Source: Lachnospiraceae bacterium NC2004 (GTDB taxonomy: Bacteria > Bacillota > Clostridia > Lachnospirales > Lachnospiraceae). From it: 60,776 nucleotides of DNA. The position numbers and the translations under genes were made by a program. The notes beneath the pieces are model-generated. The model had not been told where the DNA came from. It searched no databases and was given only the letters and a program-made list of their open reading frames with translations. Location: assembly GCA_000621905.1 (NCBI GenBank), contig JHXB01000014.1:1-60776 (forward strand), given 5' to 3'. Positions 25,422-34,743 of this stretch are shown one piece after another (the stretch's first letter is position 1; each line of letters begins with the position of its first letter).

Positions 25422-26960
25422 TTACATCGGAGAAGACAATATCACGTTGGATATGTAAGTGAATATAATTGATAATGCGTCAACCGCTATAAGTGTACAT
25501 ATAACCAGAATGTGAACTTTCTTCTCTGCAACCAGGGTAGCAATGAACTCTCTTATGAATGCGTTTAACCAGAAATAACTTACTGTTTTTGCACCCACGC
25601 CCTCGGCAGTAATACCTTTAGATGAAGCAAGCATTCCTGACCTGAACACATGATAGTTGGTCGTTGAAAATGCTATATTAGGCTTGGATTCTTTATCATG
25701 CGTCTTATAATAATGTTCTTTAATAAGCTCATAGGAAAGAGCAAAATTTTGGTCTGTGTTGGTTGACTTGTTCTCAACCAATATGTGACTATCGTCTATT
25801 CCCTCGCTTAAAAGATAATTCTTAATAGCATCACCTTCGGCCATGACTTCGTCGCTTCCCTGGCCGCCCGATGGAACAAATACAATGTCTTTACCTGAGC
25901 GTTTCTTCTGAATGTGCGCGTACTCTATCGCTCTGTTAGCCCTGCCCTTTAAAAGCTTGGTAAGAGTCCCGTCTTTATTAATCATACATCCCAATATCAA
26001 TATATAGTCCATATCCTTAGAAGGGATATGCTTTGATGCCTTGATGCTTATGATGATAGTGGCAATAAGAATACATTCGATATAAGTTATTATTGAACCC
26101 GACATAAGAAGAATAAAGTTCTCAATAAACCTTCCTATACCGGTCCAGTTGTGAACATCGATAGCGCTGCTGTTCTGTACATAGTAGTCAATAACTTGAG
26201 GAACAACTACTCCGAGACATAGCGTAATTCCCAGGATTATGCCAAGCATGTTGCGCCAATTAATCCCCTCTCTCTTCATAAGCTTAATATTACTTGCGCT
26301 TACTGCTATAGTCATTATGACCACTATAGGGAATGTTATCGTAGCAAATGTAGACATTGAATCGGTATATGCAAGAACCTGATCTATTAGTCCGCCACCC
26401 TTTATAGCTCCGCTTGAAAAAACGAAAAGAGCATACGAGAGGTATATTATAAAGCCGAGAAACAATATATTTCTATATTGGTAGATATTCTCTTTCATGC
26501 ATGTTACGTATCGCCTGATAAAGTGTATAATGACGAAAATCAAGTATAGACACCACAGTGAATTGGAAATCTTAGATCCACCGTAATCTCCGAAAAAATC
26601 TTCATGCGTGATTACGCCGCTCTTATGAACATAAAAAGTCAGCATATTGATGTCGGTTTCTTTATCGATAGTCTTCAAGTATATATTTACATTTTTGAGA
26701 GTGTCATGCTTCCCGGAAACTGATTTTAAAGAAATATAGAATTGTCCTCTTGAATTAACTCCATAATCAGTGATTTCTAGGCTATCTTCATTCTTATCTG
26801 CTAACTCTGCTTTAACATTCTCATTACTGCCGTCGTAGGTTCCGAATCCTTTAGGAATGAATGTGAATGAACTTCCGCATACAAGGGAGATTATTACACC
26901 TATGATAAAGATTATAAATGCACCTATTAAAAATCTGATTCTGTAGAGCAATCGCCTCAT
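25422..26960 (-). CDS. membrane protein with YdcF/SanA-like DUF218 domain
   Basis: A 512-residue protein. The N-terminal two thirds carry a signal-anchor helix (about 9-30), a small extracellular beta domain, and about seven more helices. The last 170 residues are a DUF218 domain (ILGCMINKDGTLTKLLKGRA, VFVPSGGQGSDEVMAEG, STNYHVFRSG), the fold shared by YdcF, SanA and ElyC. DUF218 proteins are linked to envelope maintenance, but their reaction is not settled. It is the last gene of a minus-strand operon, 17 bases after the 26978 gene. Confidence 0.85.
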   Translation of the reverse strand: MRRLLYRIRFLIGAFIIFIIGVIISLVCGSSFTFIPKGFGTYDGSNENVKAELADKNEDSLEITDYGVNSRGQFYISLKSVSGKHDTLKNVNIYLKTIDKETDINMLTFYVHKSGVITHEDFFGDYGGSKISNSLWCLYLIFVIIHFIRRYVTCMKENIYQYRNILFLGFIIYLSYALFVFSSGAIKGGGLIDQVLAYTDSMSTFATITFPIVVIMTIAVSASNIKLMKREGINWRNMLGIILGITLCLGVVVPQVIDYYVQNSSAIDVHNWTGIGRFIENFILLMSGSIITYIECILIATIIISIKASKHIPSKDMDYILILGCMINKDGTLTKLLKGRANRAIEYAHIQKKRSGKDIVFVPSGGQGSDEVMAEGDAIKNYLLSEGIDDSHILVENKSTNTDQNFALSYELIKEHYYKTHDKESKPNIAFSTTNYHVFRSGMLASSKGITAEGVGAKTVSYFWLNAFIREFIATLVAEKKVHILVICTLIAVDALSIIFTYISNVILSSPM

Positions 26961-26977
26961 GAACTACCCTCCTGAAA

Positions 26978-27529
26978 TTACTTGTTCTTCTTGTTGGTGT
27001 TAGCATTTGCACTAATGCTTCCTGAAGAATTCTTCTTAGATGACTTGCCTTTCTTGCTGTCCTTGTCAACCTCGGCCTGAAGCTCTTTCTGCTTTCTCAT
27101 AAGTCTCGCTCTTAACGAAGGCTTAGCCTGCTTGGTGTTGACATCTCCACCTCTGATGTTCTTTACGCCAACGATATAGATACCGCTGATTCTTGCCTTA
27201 ACTTCGCGCTTAACAGGAATCTCGTCAAATATCTGCTCGTCGCATATAAAAGACATAACCTGTGGTCCAACCTTTGCCTTAACAATAGGCACTTTAGAGC
27301 CTCTAAGTCTCTTAGGTACCTGATCCATAACAATCTTAGGAAGGTTAGCTTCCTTAAGCTTCATACGCTTCTTGTCTATAATCAGAAGAGAAGCCTGCTG
27401 CGCTGCAGCCTGAATCTGCTCCTGCTGAGCCTCCTGCTTCTTCTGCATTCTCTTACCGAAGAAGTAAAGACCTACCCATATTCCTACAACGATTATGACG
27501 ATAATTATCGCCCAAGCCCAACCTGGCAT
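26978..27529 (-). CDS. membrane-anchored protein of unknown function
   Basis: 183 residues with one N-terminal helix (about 3-24), a short coiled coil (about 28-50), a compact domain (about 50-130) and a Lys/Ser/Asn-rich tail. AAGGAGG precedes ATG 27529. It sits 18 bases after plsC in the operon. No family is recognised; position suggests a link to envelope or lipid metabolism. Confidence 0.75.
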   Translation of the reverse strand: MPGWAWAIIIVIIVVGIWVGLYFFGKRMQKKQEAQQEQIQAAAQQASLLIIDKKRMKLKEANLPKIVMDQVPKRLRGSKVPIVKAKVGPQVMSFICDEQIFDEIPVKREVKARISGIYIVGVKNIRGGDVNTKQAKPSLRARLMRKQKELQAEVDKDSKKGKSSKKNSSGSISANANTNKKNK

Positions 27530-27547
27530 TTTGTTTCCTCCTTAAAA

Positions 27548-28315
27548 CTAAGCTATTTCTTTCTTGGTTTGTTCAATAAGTTTTGCAACTTTGTCCTGCA
27601 CATAAGAATCGATGTGCTTTAATGTCTCTTTATCAAGAGAAGCTGTGTCTATAGGTTCGCCAAATGTGATATAAACCTTCGCAGGTCTTATCTTGAATAT
27701 CCATGGATTATTTTCGAAAATGTCATCGCTTCCGAGAATTGCAACCGGCACAATAGGAACCTTAGACCTCTCGGCAAGCTTGAAGCTGCCCTTCTTGAAA
27801 GGCTTCATCTCATCTGTGTGACCTCTTGTTCCCTCGGGATAAATAACAAGACTTCTGTGTCCCTCTTTTAAAATGTCAACGCCTTCCATGATACTCTTCA
27901 ATGCTGACCTGGTGTCCTTTCTGTCTAAGAACAGGCATCCGATATTTCTCATCCATGAGCGTAAAAATGGTATCTTATCAAGCTCAAGCTTGGCGATAAA
28001 TCCAAGTGGTACGCGGTAAGTACCACTTGCACCCGCTTTCTTAAGCGATGAATGAGTGACAACGATATCAAAGTTACTTCTGTGATTGCCGACGTAAAGC
28101 GCCGAACTCTCAGGAATATTCTCAAGACCTCTTACTATCTTCTTGGTACCTGCAATAGCGAGAATCAGAGAAAAACCGTTGCCGACAAGTCTGTTGGAAA
28201 TGTCGATAGCCTTATTGAAATCCTTCTTTCGGACTATCATGATATAAAGGTTCGTGAATAGTCCGATTAAGAAGTATAGTATCAAAAATATAAATATTAT
28301 TATTAAACGAATCAT
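27548..28315 (-). CDS. plsC: 1-acyl-sn-glycerol-3-phosphate acyltransferase
   Basis: A 255-residue acyltransferase that makes phosphatidic acid from lysophosphatidic acid at the membrane. The catalytic H-x4-D motif is NHRSNFD (His78, Asp83) and the phosphate-binding motif is PEGTRG (Glu161). An N-terminal helix (about 3-28) anchors it. It starts two bases after the malQ stop, so the two are co-translated. The exact acyl donor and lysolipid acceptor are inferred from the family. Confidence 0.92.
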   Translation of the reverse strand: MIRLIIIFIFLILYFLIGLFTNLYIMIVRKKDFNKAIDISNRLVGNGFSLILAIAGTKKIVRGLENIPESSALYVGNHRSNFDIVVTHSSLKKAGASGTYRVPLGFIAKLELDKIPFLRSWMRNIGCLFLDRKDTRSALKSIMEGVDILKEGHRSLVIYPEGTRGHTDEMKPFKKGSFKLAERSKVPIVPVAILGSDDIFENNPWIFKIRPAKVYITFGEPIDTASLDKETLKHIDSYVQDKVAKLIEQTKKEIA

Positions 28316-28317
28316 AA

Positions 28318-29958
28318 TTAAAGCCTTCCGTATAACTCGGTCATAATTCTAAGATTCTTAGCGTCGTCCATCTTGAGCTGATCCTTAGAATATCTCCAAA
28401 TCCAATTGCCTTCCATAGTACCCGGTGTGTTCATTCTTGCATCTGAATCCATACGCATAACATCCTGAAGAGGGAAGATAGCGTACTTAGCAACACTCTT
28501 TAATGCAAGAGCAATGAAATCCCAGCTCACATTGTTGCCGTCGATGCTCATGTAGCGACGAACCTTGTCCTTGCTTGCTTCATTGGCCTTCTTGTACCAA
28601 CCTACTGTAGTATCATTGTCATGAGTACCGGTGTAGCATACGCAGTTGTATGGATAATAGTGAGGAAGGAATGCATTTTCATTAATTCCGTCAAATGCAA
28701 ACTGTAACACCTTCATACCAGGGAAGTTGTACTTATCTCTTAAAGCCTCAACCTCAGGGGTGATAATTCCTAAGTCCTCTGCGATGATAGGAAGGTCGTC
28801 TCCGAACTCCTTGGCGATAGCTGCAAAAAGCTCATCTCCCGGTGCTTTAACCCACTTACCGTTGATTGCGGTCTCTTCCTTGGCTGGAACTGACCAATAT
28901 GCTTCAAATCCTCTGAAATGGTCGATTCGTAAGTAGTCTGTCATAACGAGCTGAGCCTTAACTCTTGAAATCCACCATTTGAAGCCGTCTTTCTTTTGTG
29001 CTGCCCAGTTGTAGAGTGGGTTGCCCCAACGCTGACCTGTAGCAGAGAAATAATCAGGTGGTACACCTGCAACATTCTTAGGATATCCCTTGGTATCAAG
29101 CTCAAACATCTCAGGTGCAGCCCATGCGTCTGCTGAATCCTCTGAAATGTAAAGAGGAATGTCACCGACAATCCATACATCATTCTCGTGAGCGTATTCC
29201 TTGAGTTTCATCCACTGCTCGAAGAACATGAACTGTCTGAACTCGTAGTATCTAACCTTATCAGCAAGCTTCTTAGCCCATTTTTCTTTGGTATCTTTGG
29301 TAGGAAATGCAATCTCTTTGTCCCATTCCTGCCAGCATTTGCCGTCGAATTCGCCTTTGACAGCCATATAAAGGCTATAATCTGCTACCCAGTCTGTGTT
29401 CTTGACCCACTTCTCAAACTTATCGGTAAGGTCTTCCTTCTTAGCAGGCTTCTTGGTCTCTTTAGTGTCGGCTTTCTTGGCGTCCTTAGCCTCTGCCTTC
29501 TCTTCCTTCTCAGGCTCTTTATCTTCTTCAACTTCGGCTAACTCAAGATAGGTCTTAGCTTTGAAGTTCTCATATGCCTTAGAAAGAAGCTTCTCCTTAT
29601 ATTCTGAAACCTTGTCAAAATCTACTCTCAATGGATTCTCCCAGTTAGGAATGTCCTTTAAGTCCTCTTCCTCAAGGAGTCCTGCCTTCTTTAATTCATC
29701 AGGCGATATCATGAGGGGCTGTCCTGCAAATGATGAATATGACTGATATGGTGAATTACCATAGCCTGTAGGGCCTAACGGTAATACCTGCCACAAATGC
29801 TGACCTGCCTCCTTTAAGAAATCTATGAAATCATAAGCACCCTGTCCTAAATCTCCGATTCCGTATGGACTTGGAAACGAGGTAGGATGTACGAGTATTC
29901 CGGACAAACGCTCATTTAAACCGTTGTCGGATACGGCTTTGCTTCTCTTAACTGCCAT
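28318..29958 (-). CDS. malQ: 4-alpha-glucanotransferase
   Basis: A 546-residue GH77 enzyme that transfers maltodextrin segments and releases glucose. The N-terminal GILVHPTSFPSPYGIGDLG segment, the nucleophile in LRIDHFRGFE (about residue 345), the acid/base glutamate in IIAEDLGII and the aspartate in TGTHDNDTT are present. A Lys/Glu/Ala-rich insertion of about 35 residues (about 145-180) separates the N-terminal part from the barrel and is absent from typical MalQ proteins. First gene of the malQ-plsC-26978-25422 operon. Its product would work with the glycogen phosphorylase at 34744 in glycogen or maltodextrin breakdown. Confidence 0.95.
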   Translation of the reverse strand: MAVKRSKAVSDNGLNERLSGILVHPTSFPSPYGIGDLGQGAYDFIDFLKEAGQHLWQVLPLGPTGYGNSPYQSYSSFAGQPLMISPDELKKAGLLEEEDLKDIPNWENPLRVDFDKVSEYKEKLLSKAYENFKAKTYLELAEVEEDKEPEKEEKAEAKDAKKADTKETKKPAKKEDLTDKFEKWVKNTDWVADYSLYMAVKGEFDGKCWQEWDKEIAFPTKDTKEKWAKKLADKVRYYEFRQFMFFEQWMKLKEYAHENDVWIVGDIPLYISEDSADAWAAPEMFELDTKGYPKNVAGVPPDYFSATGQRWGNPLYNWAAQKKDGFKWWISRVKAQLVMTDYLRIDHFRGFEAYWSVPAKEETAINGKWVKAPGDELFAAIAKEFGDDLPIIAEDLGIITPEVEALRDKYNFPGMKVLQFAFDGINENAFLPHYYPYNCVCYTGTHDNDTTVGWYKKANEASKDKVRRYMSIDGNNVSWDFIALALKSVAKYAIFPLQDVMRMDSDARMNTPGTMEGNWIWRYSKDQLKMDDAKNLRIMTELYGRL

Positions 29959-30190
29959 AATTATTACCTCCGTATTATTTCATTATTTATATATACTCGG
30001 ATATGATTATACTTGTGATTTATGTTTTTTTCAAGGTTATATTGCGTTGTTTTTGCACCTTAAACATTATGACCATAAGATTAGCGAAAAATAAATCTTC
30101 TTTGGTAACAATTTTCTTAACTGCGGTGTTATTATTAAGCGGGGATTTTTACAATGTTAAAATGGTGATTCTGAACGGAGATGCATATAG

Positions 30191-31387
30191 ATGAACAAAT
30201 GGGACAGCGAGTTTGGTTATGTCGGTGAGAACCATATATCCAATTCATCGAGTAATAGAAGAGTAAGACAGAGCAATAAAGAGCGAGTGAGCAGGCGGAG
30301 AGCGAGGCGTAGGAAGAGAAGAGCGGTTTTGGATATTCTTCTGGTGATTGGTATCATTTGCCTAGGAATACATTGTTTTATCCGACTTTCGGCTTCTAAG
30401 GATGTTTCGATGGCGATGACGGACGACAATATTCCCGACAACTTTCCTATTGGGGCTGTTGACGATATAGAGACCGAATATCCGAGGGTGCTTCTTGTCA
30501 ACAAGGACAACCCGGTACCGGAGGATTATGTGCCAGAGACGATGGTCAAGGTGGATGTTGATTTCGGAACATTTGTCGCTGATGAGAACAGACAGATGAT
30601 TCCTGAGGCGGCAGAGGCGCTTGAAGAGATGTTTAACGCTGCCAAGGAAGACGGAATTGCACTTGCAGGTGTTTCGGCGTACAGGTCTTACGAGACACAG
30701 AAGAAGATATATAACAGTAATGTTGCAACCAAGGGTCAGGCTTATTCCGAGGTTTACAGCGCGCGTCCCGGCAAGAGTGAGCACCAGACGGGGATGGCTA
30801 TTGACATTTCCACGCCGAGCCTTGGATATCAGCTTTGGACTTCATTTGCCACAACCAAAGAGGGACAGTGGGTTAATGAGCATTGCCAGGATTACGGATA
30901 CATTGTCAGATACCAGGATGACAAGACAGAGATTACCGGTTATGCTTATGAGCCATGGCACATAAGGTATGTCGGCGTTGAGGTTGCCAAGCTCTTGACC
31001 GAGAGAGGTATTACGCTAGAGGAATACGAGGGTGCAATCAGTTTTAACGGCTATAATAAGGGCTACCTTACCAAGGTAACTACCGAGGAACCGGCTGTTT
31101 CTGCTGATGCAAGCAAGAATGCCAAAAAGGCTGATGCCACTACCAGGGCGGCAGCGACGACGGAGGCTGTTGTCACGACTGAGGCGGCTAAGAAGAGCAC
31201 GGAGTCCAATAAAGCCAATAAGACCAAGACGACAGAGGCTAAGCCTAAGTCGACCGAGGCGCCAAAAGCTACGGAAGCGCCGAAGACTACGGAGGCAACA
31301 CCTGAAAAACCTAAGAATCAAGGGGATTCCGAGGATGATACCGGTGACGAAGACGCTGCTAATAAGGCAAATGTCAACGATGAGTAG
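30191..31387 (+). CDS. VanY-type D-alanyl-D-alanine carboxypeptidase
   Basis: A 398-residue zinc peptidase that trims the terminal D-Ala of peptidoglycan stems. Residues 28-66 are an Arg/Lys-rich cytoplasmic segment and a single helix, so the enzyme faces the wall. The Zn ligands lie in SEHQTGMAIDIS (about 196-207) and EPWHIRYV (about 253-260), with the substrate segment SAYRSYETQKKIY before them. The last 100 residues are a Thr/Lys/Glu-rich repeat tail (TTEA, STEAPKATEAPKTTEA), probably wall-spanning. Single gene; its role is peptidoglycan maturation rather than vancomycin resistance, since no van cluster is present. Confidence 0.92.
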   Translation: MNKWDSEFGYVGENHISNSSSNRRVRQSNKERVSRRRARRRKRRAVLDILLVIGIICLGIHCFIRLSASKDVSMAMTDDNIPDNFPIGAVDDIETEYPRVLLVNKDNPVPEDYVPETMVKVDVDFGTFVADENRQMIPEAAEALEEMFNAAKEDGIALAGVSAYRSYETQKKIYNSNVATKGQAYSEVYSARPGKSEHQTGMAIDISTPSLGYQLWTSFATTKEGQWVNEHCQDYGYIVRYQDDKTEITGYAYEPWHIRYVGVEVAKLLTERGITLEEYEGAISFNGYNKGYLTKVTTEEPAVSADASKNAKKADATTRAAATTEAVVTTEAAKKSTESNKANKTKTTEAKPKSTEAPKATEAPKTTEATPEKPKNQGDSEDDTGDEDAANKANVNDE

Positions 31388-31496
31388 AGTTTTTGTTGAT
31401 TTTTATGCCAAAAAATAGTATGATATTAGAATGAGTTTATGGGTGAGTAATATATTTTGAAATTAAACAGGGTTTAACTTAGGAGGAACATTTGCT

Positions 31497-34400
31497 ATGT
31501 ATGATAAGGTTTCGACTGACCTTAATTTCGTAGATCGCGAGAAGAAGATATCGGAGTTTTGGAAGGAACACGATGTATTTAAGAAGAGTATAGAGGCAAG
31601 AGAGGGTTGCCCTACTTACATGTTTTATGACGGACCACCTACCGCTAACGGTAAGCCTCATATCGGACACGTACTTACCAGGGTTATCAAGGATATGATT
31701 CCTAGATACCGTACAATGAAGGGCTACAAGGTGCCTCGTAAGGCAGGATGGGATACACACGGACTTCCTGTAGAGTTAGAGGTAGAGAAGCTCTTAGGAC
31801 TTGATGGTAAGGAGCAGATCGAAGAGTACGGCTTAGCGCCATTTATTGATAAATGTAAGGAATCAGTGTGGAAGTACAAAGGTATGTGGGAAGAGTTCTC
31901 TGATGCCGTTGGTTTCTGGGCTGATATGGACAATCCTTATGTTACATATAACGACGATTTCATTGAGTCAGAGTGGTGGGCTCTTAAGGAGATTTGGGAC
32001 AAGAAGTTACTTTACAAAGGTTTCAAGATTGTTCCTTACTGTCCTCGCTGTGGTACTCCACTTTCATCACACGAGGTGGCTCAGGGTTACAAGGCTGTTA
32101 AGGAGCGCTCAGCAGTCGTAAGATTTAAGGCTGTTGGTGAGGAAGACACATATTTTCTTGCATGGACAACAACTCCTTGGACACTTCCAAGTAACGTGGC
32201 ACTCTGCGTTAATCCTAGTGAGACATATATCAAGGTTAAGGCTATAGATGGCAATACTTACTATCTTGCTGAGGCTTTGGCAGACAATATTCTTGGCAAG
32301 CTTGCTGAGGAAGAGGGACAGAAGGCTTACGAAGTTATTGAGACATTTGTCGGAACTGACCTCGAGAAGAGAGAATACGAGCCTTTATTCCCATTTGCCA
32401 ACGAAATCGTTGAGAGACAGCACAAGAAGGGCTGGTACATTACCTGTGATGACTATGTAACCATGACAGACGGTACCGGTATAGTTCATATAGCTCCTGC
32501 ATTTGGTGAAGATGATGCCAACGTCGGAAGAAAGTACGATCTTCCATTCGTACAGTTAGTTGACGGCAAGGGCCAGATGACTCCTGAGTGTGGCGAGATT
32601 GCAGGACTTTTCGTTAAGGATGCAGACAAGCCTATTCTTGTAGATCTTGAGAAGAGAGGACTTTTAGTTGATGCTCCTAAGTTTGAGCATGATTATCCTT
32701 TCTGCTGGAGATGTGATACACCTCTTATCTACTATGCTAGAGAGTCTTGGTTCATCAAGATGACAGAGGTTAAAGAAGACTTAATTAGAAACAATAACAC
32801 AGTTAACTGGATTCCTGAGTCAATCGGTAAGGGAAGATTCGGTGACTGGCTTGAGAATATTCAGGATTGGGGCGTTTCTCGTAACCGTTATTGGGGTACT
32901 CCACTTAATATCTGGGAGTGCGAGGATTGTGGCGAGATGCTTTCTGTCGGAAGTCGCGAGGAGCTTGCTAAGCTTTCAGGCAAGGCTGATGCTGACAAGA
33001 TTGAGCTTCACAGACCATACATCGATGAGGTTACAATTCCTTGTCCACACTGTGGCAAGACTATGAAGAGAGTGCCTGAGGTTATCGATTGTTGGTTTGA
33101 TAGTGGTGCGATGCCATTTGCACAGCATCATTATCCATTTGAGAATAAGGAACTCTTCGAGAAGCAGTTCCCTGCACAGTTTATTTCAGAGGCCGTTGAC
33201 CAGACAAGAGGTTGGTTCTACTCATTGCTTGCAGAGTCTACCTTATTGTTCAACAAGGCTCCATATGAGAATGTCATCGTTTTAGGCCACGTTCAGGATA
33301 AGGACGGACAGAAGATGAGTAAGTCTAAGGGTAACGCTGTTGATCCTATGGAGGCTCTTAACAAGTTTGGTGCCGATGCTATAAGATGGTATTTCTACAT
33401 CAACTCTGCGCCTTGGCTTCCTAACCGTTTCCACGAGAAGGCGGTTGTCGAGGGACAACGTAAGTTTATGAGCACACTCTGGAATACATATTCATTTTAT
33501 GTGTTATATGCTGATATTGATGAGTTCAATCCTACCAAGTACACGTTGGAGGTTGATTCATTATCTGTTATGGATAAATGGCTTCTTTCTAAGCTTAATA
33601 CTACTGTTAAGACTGTTGACGAGTGCCTTGCTAATTACAAGATTCCTGAGAGTGCAAGAGCATTGCAGGATTTTGTCGATGAGATGAGTAACTGGTATGT
33701 AAGACGAGGACGCGAGAGATATTGGGCTAAGGGTATGGAGCAGGATAAGATTAATGCTTATATGACTCTTTACACAGCTTTGGTTACTATTTCTAAGGCT
33801 GCGGCTCCTTTGGTACCATTTATGACAGAGGATATCTATCAGAATCTCGTTGCACGTTTCGGTGATGTGCCTGAGAGTATTCACCTTTGTGATTATCCTA
33901 CTGTTGACGAGAGCTTAATTGATGCTAAGCTCGAGGCAGATATGGAAGAAGTTCTTAAGATTGTTACAATCGGTCGTGCGGCTCGTAACAGTTCAGGTAT
34001 TAAGAATCGTCAGCCTATCGGTCAGATGTATGTATCCGGCAAGGATGCTTTGTCAGACTTCTATGTTGAGATTATCGAGGATGAGCTTAATATTAAGAAG
34101 GTAGACTTTAAGGATGATGTAAGCGATATGACTGCATATAGCTTTAAGCCACAGCTTAAGGTTCTCGGACCTAAGTATGGTAAGCAGATTGGCGCTATCA
34201 AGAATGCACTTGCTGAGCTTGACGGAAGTGAGGCTATGAAGGAGTTGTCTGCTAATGGAGAGCTTGATGTTAAGCTTCCTGATGAGACTATTACTCTTAC
34301 CAAGGCAGATCTCTTAATTGAGATGGCTGAGAAGGATGGATATCAGGCAGCGGCAGACGGCGGTATTACTGTTGTTATCGACACAAGACTTACTGATGAG

Positions 34401-34664
34401 CTCTTAGAAGAGGGCACAGTTAGAGAGATTGTCAGCAAGATTCAGAACATGCGTAAAGAGGCAGGTTATGAGGTCACTGACCAGATAACTATATATAATG
34501 ATAATAACGACAAGATTGCAGATGTTATGACCAGAAATGCAGATGTTATCAAGTCTGATGTTCTTGCTAAGAGGATTATCTTAGGCGAGACCAAGGGATT
34601 TGTTAAGGATGTCAGCATCAACGGCGAGACTGTAACATTTGGTGTTGAGAAGACTAATCTTTGA
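31497..34664 (+). CDS. ileS: isoleucyl-tRNA synthetase, long type
   Basis: A 1,055-residue class I synthetase that charges tRNA-Ile. The HIGH motif is at 55-58 (KPHIGHV) and the KMSKS motif at about 606-610 (GQKMSKSKGN). The editing domain lies between them, with the TTTPWTLPSNVALCV segment. Cysteine pairs CPRCG, CEDCG and CPHCG are inserted in the catalytic core. Length and motif context match the eukaryote-like IleS2 clade, in which natural mupirocin resistance is common; this is inference. ATG 31497 follows AGGAGG. The 109-base gap upstream is too short for a T-box leader and shows none. Confidence 0.97.
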   Translation: MYDKVSTDLNFVDREKKISEFWKEHDVFKKSIEAREGCPTYMFYDGPPTANGKPHIGHVLTRVIKDMIPRYRTMKGYKVPRKAGWDTHGLPVELEVEKLLGLDGKEQIEEYGLAPFIDKCKESVWKYKGMWEEFSDAVGFWADMDNPYVTYNDDFIESEWWALKEIWDKKLLYKGFKIVPYCPRCGTPLSSHEVAQGYKAVKERSAVVRFKAVGEEDTYFLAWTTTPWTLPSNVALCVNPSETYIKVKAIDGNTYYLAEALADNILGKLAEEEGQKAYEVIETFVGTDLEKREYEPLFPFANEIVERQHKKGWYITCDDYVTMTDGTGIVHIAPAFGEDDANVGRKYDLPFVQLVDGKGQMTPECGEIAGLFVKDADKPILVDLEKRGLLVDAPKFEHDYPFCWRCDTPLIYYARESWFIKMTEVKEDLIRNNNTVNWIPESIGKGRFGDWLENIQDWGVSRNRYWGTPLNIWECEDCGEMLSVGSREELAKLSGKADADKIELHRPYIDEVTIPCPHCGKTMKRVPEVIDCWFDSGAMPFAQHHYPFENKELFEKQFPAQFISEAVDQTRGWFYSLLAESTLLFNKAPYENVIVLGHVQDKDGQKMSKSKGNAVDPMEALNKFGADAIRWYFYINSAPWLPNRFHEKAVVEGQRKFMSTLWNTYSFYVLYADIDEFNPTKYTLEVDSLSVMDKWLLSKLNTTVKTVDECLANYKIPESARALQDFVDEMSNWYVRRGRERYWAKGMEQDKINAYMTLYTALVTISKAAAPLVPFMTEDIYQNLVARFGDVPESIHLCDYPTVDESLIDAKLEADMEEVLKIVTIGRAARNSSGIKNRQPIGQMYVSGKDALSDFYVEIIEDELNIKKVDFKDDVSDMTAYSFKPQLKVLGPKYGKQIGAIKNALAELDGSEAMKELSANGELDVKLPDETITLTKADLLIEMAEKDGYQAAADGGITVVIDTRLTDELLEEGTVREIVSKIQNMRKEAGYEVTDQITIYNDNNDKIADVMTRNADVIKSDVLAKRIILGETKGFVKDVSINGETVTFGVEKTNL

Positions 34665-34743
34665 TTCTAAATCGACATTAAAAGTCGTTATATATAAACG
34701 TAACTGTTAATTAAATTTTTATAAGGAAGGAATGGTAAAGTAC

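Noticed and set aside
30191-31387. VanY as sign of a vancomycin-resistance cluster
   Set aside because: No vanHAX, vanR or vanS genes lie nearby; such carboxypeptidases are common housekeeping enzymes.
31388-31496. Possible T-box leader before ileS
   Set aside because: Only 109 bases are available and neither a T-box core motif nor a specifier stem is visible.
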